Shown one piece after another: positions 1 to 12,260 of a stretch of DNA of 64,000 nt. The translations under genes and the position numbers were made by a program. Source of the stretch: Collybiopsis luxurians FD-317 M1. Taxonomy: Eukaryota > Basidiomycota > Agaricomycetes > Agaricales > Omphalotaceae. How positions within the stretch are numbered: position 1 is the first letter of the stretch; each line of letters starts with the position of its first letter. The DNA is taken from NCBI GenBank assembly GCA_000827265.1, contig KN834750.1, positions 1,341,297-1,405,296 on the forward strand, read 5' to 3'. A model generated the notes under the pieces. The model saw only the letters and a program-made list of their open reading frames with translations. It searched no databases and was not told the DNA's origin.

Positions 1-853
1 CGACAATGATGCTAAAAATGAAAAACCTACAATACCTGTCTGGATCGGAGGGTGCGGAGTTTTGTAAGTAAGCAGACCACGCAACGCGTGCCAAACGTTT
101 TACAATTCCAGTTGAGTGTTCGTTCAGGGGAGATCTGTATATGGCCCTTTAATGCCTTTTTTTCCACTCAATACTTCAATTTTTGCATTCACACAAGGCC
201 CAGTTGCACCTTATGGATTTTTCCAGCGAGAGAATCGCAGACGTCGCTGAACTCCTGATAAAACTCTTCACAAGGAAACCCTTCGTCTGGAGCTTCCTCG
301 CTTTTTTGGTTGAACCATGGGGTCACCATTCCTCGACAGCGCGTGAACGAGGACATACATTCTTGGCGGCATCCTCGGAAGGAAGCCTCGCTTGCTGAAC
401 CTGAACTTTATCGCCACCGTCTCATGGACAACATACAGTCTGACGGTAATGGATACATCGACCTTGAACCCCGGATCGGATTACACAAAAAGCTTTCCAT
501 TATAATGAGCAAATTACAGGGAAACATAAACCGCAGAGATGTATGATATGTACAAGAAATGCACTGAGGCGAAGTGGACAACAGATGAAAAAAGTGCAAC
601 GAGTGGAACGGCGACAGACGCGAGAGAGCAAACGAGAGCATTGTCCTAATAGGGATGACACAGACTACATGAAAAACCGAGGAATACCAATTGGAAAGCG
701 AGCCAGTAAGAGGATGCATATGATAACGACACAGTAAAATCATTTAAAGTTTAAAGGAGCGACGAGACAAGCAAATGCGCGTAAAAATAAAAACGTTGAT
801 AGGGCCACAGAATTGAGTCTGAAATATTACAGTAAAAGGAAGCAGGGACAGCA
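1..853. other. No gene recognised at left edge
   Basis: Short open frames occur on both strands, but none has fungal splice structure or a protein I recognise. The stretch lies downstream of the amidase gene and probably holds its 3' UTR and terminator near 760-850, where the sequence is A/T-rich. Confidence 0.5.
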
Positions 854-2998
854 TTACTTTCCTTGGAAGACGATGCCGTTTTGCGCTAGGGCTGATTGAA
901 TGACTTTCATACCTTCTAGTACCTTTTCTTCTTCCAGTCTTCTCCCAGCTATTTGGACGCCCACTGGAAGCCCATGCATCGAACCGGCGTCATAGACGGA
1001 ATATGACGTTTTGTAGATGATGCTCATGTCGTTGTACTCGGGTGAAGTCATGAAGTCGGCAGGAAGGGAATCCAACTCTTTGTCAACGCGCGTTACTGGC
1101 ATGCTTCCGGCAGAGTAGTCGAGCTGGAAGATACCGGAAATTAGTGTTAATTAGTGTCAACAATACACAATGACATTGAAAAAAAAATACGCACTAGATT
1201 GAAAAGGAACGCATAAGAGGCCGACATTAAACTCGCCTTCAGGCCATCACCGTGCTTTACCGCGGGAAACGGCGCAGGGGCCGTTAACACAAAATCAAGC
1301 CCTTCTTTGGTCCATTGTTCGTGCCACTCTGCTCTAAACTTGTCTCTCTTCACGATCAAGTCTCGTTCTTCCCGAATCGTCTTCAAGTGCATCTTGTCAA
1401 GCAAGCTTGCGTAGATTGGATCTTTGGATGCGTAGAACCTGGCCAGTAACTTTTTGAAGAAACGGGGAAGATTGATCAAGTCCAGGAACGACGCTAAGGC
1501 AGGGCTAACAGTCTCCTCCGGTTCAAGCCTTTCCCGAATCTGTTGGCCTGAAGTGGATGTTACAAACGGCACTCATTAGGGTTGAAAGAAAAACCCTTGT
1601 AGCGTACCCGAGTCACCAAAGGCGAGTTGATATCCGGTTTCCAGAAATTCAGGGATGTTCGGAGGTATCCTGTTTTAGAATAAATAGATATCTATGAATC
1701 CGAACTCTGTTTCAAAGTAGAGACTCACAAATCAACAACCTCATGACCTTGCTGCTTTAATGAATCGACTACCATTGTGAGCGCTCGCATGCAGGCAGGT
1801 GAAGGTGGTATGACGCCTAAGCCCGATATGGACTATGAGATCTGATTCAAAACATGGTGAACTTTGTGACATACCATCTGTCCAGACGACGCCCCACTTT
1901 AGTCGCCGTCCTTCTTCTTGAAGATTGACAGGGCGCCACGGTATGGGCACGCACTGAGGACGGATAGTCAAATCTAGGAGAAGATTCTCAGTCTTATGGA
2001 AAACATACCGTATAATCGTACTCCCACGGCTTCATATCAATGACTCTTTTGTAAATTTGCTCGAGATCGTCCAAATTTCTGGTAAGGGGACCAGTTAAGG
2101 TAGGGACAGACTCGACACCCATCATCGAAGACTGATTCCCTGACACTGGCCATCGACCGATACTGCCCTTTAGACTCCAAACGCCACAAAAATGAGCGGG
2201 AAAACGAACACTGCCTGCGACATCAGAGCCGATTTCAACAGAAGATCCTCCGCAGGCGACCATAGCAGCACCGCCCCCGGTGGACGCGCCGACACCATGG
2301 GCGGAACTATAGGGATTCGACGTGGTGCCAAAAAGCTTCGAGTCAGTGTCAACGGAAAAGAGAGCCGGAGGCACGGTAGTTTTAGCAATAATGATGGCTC
2401 CTGCATCCTGAAGGATACGAACGATTGCCGAGGAATGCTCGACGGGCTTGTTCACTCCACGAGCGAGGCCGAGCGTGGTGTCGTGCCCGGATATGTCGAA
2501 ACAATCTGAAGAAATACCATGGTCTCTCGGTTCCTGGAGACCGGAGAGCGTGAGACGCACCTTTAACACTGACGGGAACACCCAGGAGGGGTCGGTTCCG
2601 AACCAAGTCGCTGGCGTAGGAATCTGAATCGACGGCGGGGCCCCAGGAAGGAGCGGAGACGGAGCGAAAAGCGTCCTCGAGCATAAGCTCAGCAATGCAA
2701 TTGGTGTCGCGCTGAGCGTCGAGGGCTTTCTTTCCATAAGCATTAATAATGTCAAAAGGCGATATGTCGCCAGATTTACAGCCTTGGACGAGTTCAGAGA
2801 TCGGTAAAGTATGAAGTTTCTCTTCCGAAGACGTGAGGGGTGACGACAATAGTTTGGAGGCAGCTTCCACGCTTGCCTGTCGTTGTTTCTGCTTGAAAGC
2901 GCTGTGAAAAGTTTTGGCGATAAATTCATTTAAAAGCTCGAGGCTAAATAAACTTACCAGGCTCGCTCGAAAGCAGACGAGGAGGAGAACCAGAGCAT
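854..2998 (-). CDS. Amidase of the amidase-signature family (acetamidase/FAAH-like)
   Basis: Predicted to hydrolyse carboxylic or fatty-acid amides with a Ser-cisSer-Lys triad. I model eight exons: 2958-2998, 2561-2901, 2009-2505, 1875-1953, 1729-1816, 1608-1669, 1195-1547 and 854-1123. Their lengths sum to 1731 nt, giving 576 residues, usual for fungal members. Visible motifs are GVPVSVKD with the catalytic Lys at about 127, GASTGG with the cis-Ser at about 202, and GSDVAGSVR with the nucleophilic Ser at about 226, followed by FPAHFCGV and VPIPWRP. The C-terminus has the usual GLPVGVQIAG. The first exon codes only 13 residues; I chose its ATG because it splices in frame and precedes the conserved helix. 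No signal peptide is evident, so a cytosolic or membrane-associated enzyme is likely. Substrate cannot be told from sequence. Confidence 0.9.
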
Positions 2999-5357
2999 GT
3001 TGGGATAAATATGGACCAAGAAAGAGAGTTGGAGGAGGAGAAAAACAATGGGCCGGTACTTAAGCGTTTGAAAGGGAGTAACCGAGGAGATAGATGATAG
3101 ATGGGCGATTGTGACGGAGAGCAGGATTTCAAGATAAAGGTCCGAATGAGCTAGAACTTAAGGGTCTGCCCAAGTACGCGAAGAGGAAATAGAAGGGATG
3201 CCCTGGATTTGGCGGTCTTGATCGGCAAGTTACATCCCCAATTTATGTTTTTTAAATTTTATTTTCCTTAGACCCAATCCGCCAATCCAATATATAAAAC
3301 TTACAATTCATTCTTGTTTCAGTCTCAAAATCCCGAGATGAATAAAAAGTTTGAAAGCAAAGTCAAGTTTGTCACGTGAACAACTTTCGCAGGCACCTAA
3401 AGCTTCTGCCAAACTCCAAATCAAGTTAAGCTCGCCGCTACAATTCGCTCATCTTTTTTGGCAGTGGCAAGTCTAAATGCCCCGTCTGTCATCGACGTTG
3501 TCACAGGAACTCGTTTCCATTACATCGGCAAAGTTCTAAGCGTGGTCTGCGACTCTGCAGCTGCAAGGCATCGGCCGTATTTGAAATTTGAAACCTGTCT
3601 TAGTTATTCGGTGAGCCATGTACTTGTAATTCTGGTCCATTGAGGCAAATCTGCCCCGAAAAAAACACAGTATCCAGTCTAGCGGATAGCGGATGGCAGT
3701 CGACAGACATAATCCCTTGCCCCGAGAAGCTACGGTCGAACATCGAGACTAATTCTAACGAATAGTACCATATGCTCCCCATATACTCCCTTTTCTCCCG
3801 AAGCATACTGAGCGGAAGGTACCATCAAGACTAAGACGCGGAATCTCGAAACTGACGGCTTCTCGACCGACAAGCGGCGGTGAGTTCAGAAGAAGAAACT
3901 TTCACTGGTTGCCTGAGCAAGGAGATGTGGCAAGGAGACGCAACTAGAATAACGGGAAACGGAGAAGGGGTAGCGACTATCGTTCCAAATAAGAGATTAC
4001 GGATTCGTAGCCTCCAGAAATGACGAGAAAAAAAATTCTCAAAGTGTAGGAGATAAGGAACGCTCGATGCGCCGTTTGCCGTCAGGGCGTCGTACGTGAC
4101 ATTACTTCGGGGGAAGGAAAAGTTCCGTGCCTGCCTCTCCTGGTCCAAAGGCAACTACCAGCTGCCTTGATCAAGAAAATGTCCGAGTAGGAAGCGTAAA
4201 TGAGAAATCACATGCCCCATGAGGAATTATTGTCGAAGGAAAGATCTGAAAATCACGATCAAGTATCGAGTTGCCTGAAGGAGATTCGTCTTGGAGCATT
4301 ATTGACGCATTATTAACAGTGGTTGATGATGGGCAAGATCACCTTACTCAAACGGAATGCTTCGACGGATACAACACGCTGATCCGCCAATACCTGATCC
4401 GCGAATTCGACCGTCGCCACGTCTTGTGTAGACGGAAGAACGAGGATTTTTTCTTTGCCTTTAGAGCCTGCGTCTTCACTTCCAGTCTACAGCTATACTA
4501 GCCTCTTCACTTAAGTCAGCCAATAAACAAGCGGTAAAACTCACTTGCAATGAACGCCAAAGCCTCACGCAGTTGCTTCGTCAACAGCGGAGATGACATC
4601 AAGTGCAATACACCCAGATGACAGTGTAGATCCTGTCAGATTCCTGAGTTTATGAATTCCGACCCTGTTCTGATTCAATGAACGCGGTGGCGACACCGTC
4701 GACGGCTGTCACCGTGACGGAGTGTGAGTAGACGGACTTTGGTTAAGAAAAAAATCATCTCGGCTATCTAACAAGAAAGTTATCCTCCAAACTTCAGCCG
4801 GATACTCAGCTCCAAAAAGGTGCGATAGCGACTTCTTAGTCCTCTACCGTCGAATCGAATGAATTGAACCTTGTCAGAGAGTTCTTGGCGATCCACAACC
4901 CGACTCTGGGGTATATCGGCCAGCCAAAAAGCTATTAATGTGCGGGTGAGTCCTGATCTTCATATGGATTGCATTCGGAAAAATGGCTGATTCGTTCTCG
5001 TCCCGAGTCGGTGGTACGGTCGAGATTCTTTGGCTGTAGTTATGCTTCTGCAGATAAAGAGCTTCGTAAGAACTGACGGAAGCTTGGTTCGAATCTGCTT
5101 TGCGTGATGCTGCTCAAAAAAAAATTTTTTTAAGACCGTCCCGTCGTGCGTGACTTCAAAGGCGACGATGTCTTACCTGTCGATGTCAGGGAGGTGAACA
5201 AGGGATTGATTTGACACTAGTGCTTTGCCTTTTAAACATGAGTATACCGCGCCTTGACCCGGTACGCAAACTAGTGCAGACTCAGTAAGCCAGGGGATTG
5301 ATGTGTGAAAGAGATGAATGTCGAAAAATGAACTCAGTAGAGTGTTTTGACGGAAAG

Positions 5358-5546
5358 AATGTGAAGTAGACTCAACAAGGTATGTTCAACTTAAACCTTA
5401 TTGACCAAAAAAACCTTTTCATCCAGAACAGAAGAGGTCGCACTCCAACGCTCCAGCGTTATCGAATATGAAGTAGACTCAGCATGGTATGTTCAAATTA
5501 AACCTTATCGACAAACAACCTTTCCATCCAAGACAGAAGAAGCCGC
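5358..5546. repeat. Imperfect tandem direct repeat, two copies of about 82 bp
   Basis: Copy one (about 5358-5440) and copy two (about 5465-5546) both run GAAGTAGACTCA, GGTATGTTCAA, TTAAACCTTAT, CCATCCA and ACAGAAGA in the same order with scattered substitutions. They are separated by a spacer holding a 14-bp inverted repeat, AACGCT-CC-AGCGTT, at 5447-5460. No coding frame is shared by the copies. Confidence 0.75.
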
Positions 5547-5579
5547 CTGATCGTTCAGAAGATTCCGGTTTTTGAAATT

Positions 5580-6064
5580 TTAAAGCCTCGGGAAAGAGTC
5601 TCGACCGTGACTATGCGCAACTGGGGTGGATGCTCCTTGCGATCCAGGTAGATCGCCGGTAATGTAACGATCAATGCCAAGAATGGCATCCAGGTCAAGG
5701 TATAACTTTCCCCTTGCCTGCAACAATATCCGGGCGTAGAATGATAGTGAAGACATGCGTGGCGACCTTAATGATAACTCGTTCACGGTGCGCCAGACGG
5801 TCATAGAGACAAAGAAAACTGATACGGTGTCGATGAACTGTATCCTGAGGGAAAGTTGCCGGAATCCGGGCTGCGGAATAATGGATTTGAGCGTAGTCCT
5901 TTCAATTCTGCCGCGGGCGGGATATTACCTATGCACCACGGAATGATTTTCCTTCGATGCAAAAGCAACGACGAGATGGCAATAATGGCAATGAAAACTA
6001 AGGATGCCACCAGAAGAGCCCAGGCCTCGCTGACAACTAGAAACCGAGCTAAGAATTGCATCAA
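5580..6064 (-). CDS. Possible unrecognised spliced gene with one N-terminal membrane helix
   Basis: A frame starting MQFLARFLVV at about 6061 begins with a strongly hydrophobic segment (residues about 8-35) followed by HRRK, like a membrane anchor. Splicing about 5867-5929 and then about 5713-5765 would join it to frames containing FLCLYDRLAHRERVIIK and KLYLDLDAILGIDRY. The splice sites are plausible, but I recognise no family. This may be a remnant rather than a working gene. Confidence 0.22.
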
Positions 6065-7255
6065 CCTTCAGTCGAGGGTGATAGAAGCACGAAACATGGT
6101 TGGTGCGAATGAAAAGTTACACCGACAATTCACTATTTGAAACGTATTCTTGCCCATGGAATACAGTTTAGATACCAATTTGATCATCGCGAAGGATGGC
6201 CGTGGTATTCAGGATATCCAGGTCGTCTAAGACAGTTATCGTCGTTCCGCGACCCAGGAAGAATTTGATTTCCGCATACAGTTACTATCACGGAGCTTTC
6301 GAAGATGCCCATATGCAAAGCCTGCTTTTTCAGAAGTCGAGTCAAAGATGAGCAAAAAATAAGACGTACAAAAGTATACTTCCGGCAGTTTTCCAGTACT
6401 CATTGATATTCCGACCTTTGAGACAAAGAAATGACACGGTTAGGAAGACTCGCAGCTCCAATTCCTAACAGAGGCGCCAATTAAGATGCTCTTCCATTAC
6501 ATCTGAGCGGAAGAGTTACTGCACTCTTGGATAGTCGAAGCTGTTCAAGCACAATGGATTGCCAGCAAGCATATCTAGATAGCCTCACCAACCAGATATG
6601 GACATCATCGTTGCATACCAGGGCACGGCGGTCACATGATTGACGCGTGTTTCGGATTATCATTATCAATGTTCCGAGACGGGAAGGAACTATGGACAAC
6701 TGCATAAAATGGGAAACGGGAAACATTCGGGGGAGGATTGATCATATGTATGAAAAATCTCCTAAACACGATCTCACTTCCCATATCAATTCATGGTCTT
6801 TCCTTTGATTACCGTGGCAGGTAACCGTGCACTCACATCCGTGACTCGCCTACGACAATGTCCTCGAATCCTGATTGCGGAACTCACCTGCCGGGGGCCG
6901 ATATCGCGTATATTTGTATACTTAAATGGGAAGGTCTTCACAAAGCCTTTTTTATTTATAGGATGATTGACAACTGGCATTCAATTTTGGTAGCCTTACG
7001 TCTGTTCTAACCAGGCAATAATGCAGGGGGACGCTGCAACGTGAGGCCGGCACCGAGAGCTATGAAGAGACCCTAACAGTTCAGCCAGTCGGGAGCCCGA
7101 AGGGGTATCTAAAAAAATGGAGCGGATCCGGGCAAGAGAAGACCTGACAATGACCTTCCCGCCATCCTGATTCTATAGTGCCGCTGCAGTTACCCGGCTT
7201 GATTTTTCCATCTTCTTTCACTCAATTTCCTGTTCCTTTTATCAGCGCTGATAGA

Positions 7256-8480
7256 TCATCTGTAAAAGAGTGAGATACTTGCCTGCCATTCCGCAAAGCT
7301 AAACGCAACGGAACGAGCAGTACATCGAGGGAGCATTTTTTGTAATCTAGGAAGATCTGGCTCTCTTTCACGGCGTGCTTGCGCGTTCACTAACACCATT
7401 ATCTCTTTCAACAGCGGATAGCTGGATCTATTGGTGATACACCGATCAATAAGAAATAATGGCGACTCCATATCGCTCAAGAATTCCGGATCCAGGTCCG
7501 TAGCAGTTTGCCATATCAGCGTGATACGTTCCAAAGAAGGACAGTGGATATTGGCAATGAGGGCGATGTCAATGGTTTCTGAAGGTATGCAGAGGTATCT
7601 AAGAACAGACAATGTTATAGGCGGCTGACTTTCTGTGTCTGTAGAGCAATTGTCAGATCACAGGTACACGAAATTGGGAAGGAGCAATTTTTAACTTACC
7701 ACCGAGAATACGCGACGCCGACGTGAATGTCAATGACTCTAGCGTCCCGCCGACCTCTCGAATGATATGCCTTGTAGCGCGGTAAGTACTGACATTCAGC
7801 GTTTTGAGCCGAGTGAGGTCAAGTGGAGATCGAGGATGAAAAGCCCAGTCTAAATCTTCGAGACTTGTACGGAAGCTTCCCAGCTCCGTGACACTTCTCA
7901 AATCCAAAGTCTGCACCTGGGGCCGATTATTCTTTGGCGGTGGAAGTGCATCCAATGCTGGTATCAGCTGAGAAGGCCTGCGCACTTGACCTGAGAACGG
8001 CGCAAAGTAGCGTATATGCTTCAAAGGAAGGCTTCCAAGTGCTTGTAGGAGCGCAATATGCTCTGGAGGCGAGAGAGAAACATTCGTGTGGAAGGAAAAT
8101 CGTTCCAAGGTTTGTAGGCGAGGAAGTATCCTTGTGAATGTACGAATAGTTGGAATATTAGCATATTGCAAGGTAACACTCTGAATTTCGGGTAGGACAG
8201 TAGTGGGGAAGTCAGAAATGACGCATAGTGACCGGACCAGGGATCTGAGTAGGGGCTTTGTATCTAATGTGTGGCACAGAGTGGCACTTCGCTTTGCGAA
8301 ACTCATTTTGTTTCCTGCCCTACGTACATCGACGTGCTCGTACAATCGACTTCGAGCGGAAGAGAGCCATCCCTTGCATACTAGTGCGCACTCCGCGAGC
8401 TCCCAAGGTGATAAAGTAGAGAAAATAACGGCCAGTAACTCCTCCGGTGAATTTTGGATGGTGGGGTTATGCGATTGCAT
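7256..8480 (-). CDS. F-box protein
   Basis: Likely substrate adaptor of an SCF ubiquitin ligase. Two exons, 7700-8480 and 7256-7638, are separated by a 61-nt intron and sum to 1164 nt (387 residues). Residues about 10-50 form an F-box: SPEELLAVIFSTLSPWEL, then ECALVCKGWLSSARSRLYEHV, with the usual L-x-x-I-F and C-x-x-W spacing. The rest is rich in leucine and reads like the degenerate leucine-rich region common in agaricomycete F-box proteins (TLERFSF, VQTLDLRSV, LKTLNVS, LESLTF). These families are large and fast-evolving, so the target cannot be guessed. The start is the first ATG just before the F-box. Confidence 0.85.
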
Positions 8481-8963
8481 AGTTCAAGGAGTCGAAGAGG
8501 ACGAATTACAAAGAAGAATCCTCTTCGCGGGTTTGACCCGTGTGAGAGAACATGATTGGTGGGCTGAATGCGCTTTACCATTTATTATTGTAAGAAGATC
8601 ATAAACGTGTTGCACTATCAATAATGTCAGAACAAAGAACAGACGTGAGTGCGAATATGAATGAAAAGTTCTCAAACAATCGACCCAGCCCCAAGGACCC
8701 GTAGGCATTTTAACTCTATTCCGAAAGCACAGATTGAATCAGCCATGTGATCCCTGAACATTGCAAATTAGGCTGTCTAGAATACACGAGTACCCTCTAG
8801 TCCAAACAATCATTGTGAAAGTCCAGTGTATTATATGTATACCAGCGCGAACGGTTCAATCAAAATCAGCTTGTTCGGACAGACGACCTCTAATGATTGT
8901 AGCGACCGTGGGTCCATATACCGGTATATAGTTCCCGTGAAAGCCAGGAGGTTGTGAAATTCC
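8481..8963. other. Intergenic between F-box gene and glycosyltransferase
   Basis: No gene seen. It holds the F-box promoter side and the 3' end of the glycosyltransferase gene. Confidence 0.5.
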
Positions 8964-10755
8964 CTAGTTCGACCACAAAGAAAATGAACAACCTGGAGTA
9001 CGGAGTACCGAACTGAGCCTGCGCACCTGGTGGGTCTGTCCTTTAGGATACGTGAGGAACGTATCGTTCCAAACAGCGTAGTGCTACAAGAATCTCAGCA
9101 TTGTGACAGATTGACAGAAGATATTTTATCGGAACAAACCTGATGGCCCATGTTACGGGCAAGAATCTCGTAGTCAAAAACATAACCTGCAAAAATAAAA
9201 CCAAAAATTTGGCAAATAGCTCGTGCTTAACCCGTACGTGATCACTGACCATCAGGGACCATAATTTCGATGACGGTTGATTGGGCGGATGGGGGCATCC
9301 ACAACTGATGCTGTATTAGGAAACATAAGAACGAACTAACGTAGCATCGATATGTGTGGAAAAATACGCACTGTCAGACCGTTTCCGTGCACTCCCACCA
9401 TAATCTACAGCAGCCGTCCAAGTCAGCCAACAGACACGCTAACGTAGTGCAAGGAACACTTACCGTTGTCCTGGATGCGAGTTCCATCTGTTCCTTCAGG
9501 CGAAGACGTTCCATGACCGGTATTAAAACGTCACATAAACCCTCTTCTTCCAGTTGTCTCAGTGAACGGACTAATCCTTCATGATCTTCGGTTATCAAGT
9601 GTCGGCCAGTGCTCTGGCGACTGATGTATGTTACTATAGGTTTCTTGGATTCCCAAGGTCCCATAGATAAACCATAACCGGCCAAAACTGTTTTACGAAG
9701 AGGCTCCCAGAAGCCAAGTGGAATGGGGAGTTCCATCGTCGAGGACATCATTTTGCTCCAACGCTTGCCTAGAGAGCTGAATGAATATGAATCAGTGTTC
9801 GAGTTCGAGCAAGTCTGGAAAAAGAAAATGTTACTGTCTATGAGCAGCCGGTCGATTGATTAAAGCAGCTCGAGTGAAAACAACTGTTTCGTCTAGGTCG
9901 ATGAGATCCTTCCAAAGGCTAGAAGTTTCTATTGAAACTGCAGGGTTCGCAGCGCGCATTAGAGGACCATTGACACCCGCTCGATCCCTCCAAGTATTAT
10001 CAGTGACGAACTGCAAGTATTGCCAGTCATGAAGATATACATCCACAAGGTAGATAGCACGCACCGGTAAAAAGAAACGCTTTGGGAACGGGAGCGAAGA
10101 GAATCGATCATCCAAACGCCAGCCAAGCATTGAATAAACTCGCCAGAACCCTAGAATGATTTCACCCCACCAATGATAGTAATGCTGGGTGTACCGTAGT
10201 AAGTACGCACTCGCAAGTCCGTGAAAAAGATACCTACTGTCATGAACTGCTTCGGGTCATAAACAATCACCGTGAACTCATCGAGGCGAATACGGGATGT
10301 GCCCAACATTTCCACCGCGGCATGCGGACTGATGAATTGTAGATGCTGAAAGAATCGTTGATCGAATCACAGTACAAATTATGACCAGACAAGCTTACAG
10401 AATCATTTGCTTTGAGGTCAGCATCCTTTTCTAGGTCAAGCGGCGCAGATAGCAAAGCGTCCAGAGCGGGAAAACGCGATCGCTCTTCTGTCACGACATA
10501 AAATGTCCCATTTCGCAGATACAAGTTATCAAAAAGCGTGTAGCCATAGGCGTGGGCACCCCCAGGAATTTGCGTGCTCGGCATTGGCATTGGTGTGGCC
10601 TGAGTAGCAAAGTGGGGCGTATGGATGTGCTGCTGGGAACGGTAGAGGCCAACCGATTCCTGAATCTGTGGCAACCGAGGCCGCAAGGATAACAGCATGA
10701 AACAACTCGCAGAGGCTAGAGCGACCAGAACATAGAGGGGGCGTGCTCTCGACAT
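8964..10755 (-). CDS. GT61-like (DUF563/EOGT-type) glycosyltransferase, type II membrane protein
   Basis: Likely Golgi or ER glycosyltransferase. Eight exons (10399-10755, 10238-10345, 9835-10184, 9464-9776, 9372-9404, 9250-9310, 9140-9186, 8964-9083) sum to 1389 nt, 462 residues. A short basic N-terminus MSRARP is followed by one membrane anchor (residues about 7-25) and a Pro/Gln-rich stem. The catalytic region shows HYYHWWGEIILGFWRVY, a hallmark of this family, then a C-terminal IMVGVHGNGLT followed by LWMPPSAQSTVIEI, matching the GT61 VGxHGAxL...PxxxxVEI pattern. The 33-nt exon 9372-9404 encodes most of that motif. The C-terminal 40 residues are the least certain part: GTGCGC at about 9025 could be a further donor. 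Donor sugar and acceptor are unknown. Confidence 0.85.
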
Positions 10756-11479
10756 GGTAGAGAAGGAGGCAAAAGGTTAAAATCAGACTGCTGGCTAATA
10801 GCGCGCTAAAGGGGTTAGGTGTAAATCAGGGCACATACAGGATAAAAAGGAGCTACAATGAACACCGGAAGAAAGATCGATCGATAAGTAAAGAGACCTC
10901 CAAGTTTCAACGGCAGAGTATCTGCGGTATAGGCTACGGCCCTCGAGGGGGGCTCGAGGTGCATATCATTTCTCAAAAAAAAGAAACAAACGCTTGATCT
11001 AGAAGTCAAATAGAGCAATCAAGCCGCGTCCTAGTCAAAACCAATATCGCTGATACTCAGCTACTCATCTGATAATGAAAGCACACCCGAGGCCAGAAAA
11101 AGGAACATTGAATGTCGATGTCAATCATGACATGTAGCCGACCAAAAAAAAAATACAAGGGTCAAAGAGAAAACCCAATCTCCGACACTTTTGCACTGCA
11201 GCGAGAGTTCGCCGCCAAGGATCTCCCATGCTCATTGCAAAAGCAGTTTAGCAATCAAACCATATCTTAACCAGATGGAAAACGTAGAGTCGTAAACATG
11301 CTTAGCTTCTCATAAACCAAAGAGAAAATGTCCGATATCCAAACGAATGTTATTAAAAAGGAGTGACAAGATAAAGCAAGAAAAATGAAAATGATATGGA
11401 ATCACCAGTATGAGACATACGATGCTGTTCAAATAGCGATAAAAGATATCCAAAGTTCCAGCGATTTTATCGTGGTAGC
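10756..11479. other. Intergenic: glycosyltransferase promoter and 3' flank of GPI protein gene
   Basis: No convincing gene. The stretch is upstream of the glycosyltransferase start and downstream of the GPI-protein stop. Several A-runs, such as that near 11144-11153, are the only notable features. Confidence 0.5.
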
Positions 11480-12260
11480 TTAGAGCATGAACAATCCGAC
11501 AAGAGCTCCGGCGAAAGCAGTACCGTAGCCCATGGAAGCGGCGAGCGGAAGGCCGTCGTTAGACTTGGATTCGGAACTGGAACTGGCCGAAGTAGCAGAA
11601 CTACCAGAGCCAGAGCTAGAAGGGGTAAATGTGGCACTCTCCGGGGAAACCGTGGACGTGGGGTAAGCGCTACCGACAGCTTTAATCTCGAATGCAGCAG
11701 ATTGGGCATAAACCTAGAAAAAGGGTCGCTCAATAATCTTGCGCCCATGTGGTTGATACTCACATTAGTGTTATTGAGAGGGTCAGCGAGCTGCACGGTG
11801 TAACCTGTTCCGACAGCGAGAGCTCCCATTTGATCCTTGGTGACCAACAGCGAACAGACGTAGTTGGGCTGCTGAGCAATGCTGGAGATGGTGATGCATG
11901 AGCGTCGCAAAACTTTTTGCGTTTCGAGAAAAGGCTTACATTGCGAGAGCTGAGGCCATGTTAGGATTGTCTACCCTGCATTGATACAAAATTCATCAAG
12001 AGAAATCCGTTTTGAAAAGAAAATGAAACGCACAGAACGGTAAAGTTTTGTACTTGAGACTCGTTACAGTTCCATACAAGCAAATTTTCACTTTCAGCGA
12101 CTATGCAAGAGGTCAACACGAGGGTGATTGAAGCTAGAGAGTACCAAAACTCACTCCACCACAAGTTATCTCCTCCTGGGCTCAAAACTTGTAGCTGAGC
12201 AGAGACAGCGGTGAAAAGGACTGATAAGGCGGCGAACGTAACAGGCAGACGAGCAATCAT
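11480..12260 (-). CDS. Small secreted GPI-anchored protein with Kre9/KNH-like N-terminal domain
   Basis: Predicted cell-wall protein. Five exons (12155-12260, 12034-12100, 11940-11975, 11764-11881, 11480-11713) sum to 561 nt, 186 residues. A signal peptide covers residues 1-22 (ending VSAQ). Residues about 23-125 carry the pattern typical of fungal Ser/Thr-rich Kre9/KNH-like domains: LSPGGDNLWW, ENLLVWNC, SALAIIAQQPNYVC, GTGYTVQLADPLN and AAFEIKAVG. A Ser-rich linker follows (SSSGSGSSATSASSSS), then a hydrophobic C-terminus LAASMGYGTAFAGALVGLFM typical of a GPI-attachment signal. Two Cys pairs could form a disulfide. The donor of intron 1 is GTGAGT just after a Trp-Trp pair. Confidence 0.88.

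Larger units (their letters stand above)
2999..7255. other. Gene-poor stretch between amidase and F-box gene
   Basis: About 4.2 kb with no gene that I can name. It holds the tandem repeat at 5358-5546 and several short minus-strand frames, including one with a membrane segment at 5801-6064. Another minus-strand frame at about 4310-4490 has coding-like composition but no family match I know. It may contain a decayed or unrecognised multi-exon gene. Confidence 0.5.

Noticed and set aside
2192..2509. Plus-strand open frame of 105 codons
   Set aside because: It is the antisense shadow of the amidase catalytic exon, which has clear motifs on the other strand.
5358..5546. LTR or terminal repeat of a transposon
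   Set aside because: No target-site duplication, no transposase or reverse transcriptase frame nearby, and the copies are adjacent rather than flanking a body.
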